A stretch of DNA of 64,000 nucleotides from Aristolochia californica. Taxonomy: Eukaryota; Streptophyta; Magnoliopsida; Piperales; Aristolochiaceae. Positions within the stretch are counted from its first letter, which is position 1; each line of letters begins with the position of its first letter. Below, piece by piece: positions 63,092-64,000 of the stretch. Under the pieces are notes generated by a model. That model searched no databases. It was not told the origin of the DNA and saw only the letters and a list, made by a program, of their open reading frames with translations. The translations under genes and the position numbers were made by a program. The stretch is taken from NCBI GenBank assembly GCA_029961685.1, contig JARWKL010000002.1:37726908-37790907 (forward strand). The letters run 5' to 3'.

Positions 63092-64000
63092 TGGTAAACG
63101 TGCGCTGATTGCGATTTCCCGTAACGTGCGCCATTAATGATTGTATCGTGTGCCGTTAGCGATCGTATCATGCGCCGATCATTTCAAAATTGCTAACGTG
63201 CGCCAAAACCCCAAAATGAGAGAGAGAGAGAGCTCCCTAGACGGTCATCGTCCCTACGGCTGGCGACCAGACCACTCTTGACGACCACCACCACTCAGGC
63301 AAGGCTACCGCAAGCATTTCCGACGCCGGTAGAAGACGGGATGCTACTGCAACGAGAAGAAACGAAAGAAATGTCTCTCCACGGCGAAGAAGAAAAACCC
63401 ACAGAAGGTCGGATCCGTCCTACCACCGTTCCAGCGAGCTTTCTGAGGCTCCGATAGAGAACTATGAAGCTTGTTGGATGATGGTCTCTCGTCGAAAGAA
63501 GCGAAATAATCTTTTCCGCTTTAGCTACGGAAAATGCAGTGTTACTGTTGAGAGAGTCATCTGAAATTTGGTCCGGTGATCCGTATCTCCTCAACTGACG
63601 GATCAAAACTTTCATCATCTGCGTCCCAGTAGAAGCATTCCACAACTTCAGGCTTCAGTTCCAGAGAGCTACCACAGAAACTTAGAAATCCCGTGAACTC
63701 TGGTCACGGGACTCAATTTTCCTCTTCTCGGTGACTACCTTTCGTGGCCACCGGGAATGTCGGGTCACCCACAGAAGATGAACCTCTGTTTTGGCCAGAT
63801 TGTTCATACCCGAGGCCACAAACTCGGGTTTTGGCTGAAATGAGCTAGCCGCTGCACTCCAAAGCCTCTCCTCGGTGCTAGACCCAGTAGAAGAGCCAAT
63901 CCTTCCCGGTGATGCCAGAGTAAGATTCCCACCTCTCCTCTCCGCAACCCAATGCCATCAAATCACCCCACCCCCCGACATCCCCTCCTCGAAAATTCCT
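63092..64000 (+). mobile_element. possible 5' end of a sense-oriented LINE running off the window
   Basis: Starting near 63092 there are repeated cgtgcgcc..tta.cgat words. They resemble the start of LINE 3 (minus strand from about 44290: cgatttcgtatgcgctaacg, then tgtgccgttatttgaaatga). GC-rich sequence with a GA microsatellite (63219-63234) follows, as in LINE 5' UTRs here. No ORF2 sequence is in view, so the identity and orientation are inferred from that similarity. Confidence 0.45.

Noticed and set aside
60980..64000. A further DENN exon after exon 13
   Set aside because: I looked for the next expected conserved block with splice sites and did not find it. Intron 13 contains LINE fragments up to the window edge.
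1..64000. CRISPR arrays, operons or bacterial features
   Set aside because: Split genes with GT-AG introns, LTR elements and LINEs show plant nuclear DNA. No regularly spaced repeats are present.

Overview
This window is nuclear DNA from a flowering plant. It holds one host gene on the + strand, drowned in retrotransposons: plant-type Ty1/copia elements, L1-type LINEs that carry a C-terminal RNase H, TRIMs and a hAT-like DNA element. The host gene resembles plant DENN (AEX-3) domain proteins, and its introns and those of the captured fragments follow plant rules. The species cannot be read from the sequence. Very long introns packed with old LINE copies would suit an early-diverging angiosperm or basal eudicot, but that is only a guess.

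Layout. 1-2965: 3' part of a decayed copia element with one LTR. 2966-5220: AT-rich sequence with no gene. 5221-12493: a second decayed copia element, split at 7164-11777 by a non-autonomous LTR retroelement. That insert has a 5-bp target duplication, an initiator-Met-tRNA-type primer site, and spliced fragments of at least four unrelated host genes: poly(A)-binding protein, vacuolar sorting receptor, aspartate carbamoyltransferase and calnexin. 12494-14460: intergenic DNA and the probable promoter. About 14460 to beyond 64000: the DENN-domain gene, with two probable 5' UTR exons and thirteen coding exons (16912-60979, 644 codons in the window). Every junction obeys GT-AG and keeps phase. The 3' part of the gene lies outside the window.

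The DENN gene spreads 1.93 kb of coding sequence over 44 kb. Intron 6 (23567-47679) is 24.1 kb and is a nested stack. An old antisense LINE (host LINE E) has been split in turn by a 343-bp TRIM, a full-length antisense LINE (itself split by a 1.74-kb hAT-like element), a truncated LINE, a second TRIM, another full-length antisense LINE, and a third TRIM that contains a 2.3-kb LTR element. Introns 1, 5, 9, 11 and 13 hold further copia and LINE copies. In the annotated copies, full-length LINEs inside introns are antisense to the gene. Sense copies are 5'-truncated, apart from a possible LINE start at the right edge.

No transposon reading frame here is intact; all show stops, frameshifts or missing catalytic residues. 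The DENN frame is clean in every exon, so the host gene looks functional and tolerates its introns. The most unusual object is the gene-capturing LTR element at 7164-11777, comparable in kind to the maize Bs1 element but with more donors. Next come the nested stack in intron 6 and two internally deleted LINEs whose reading frames remain fused in frame across the deletion.
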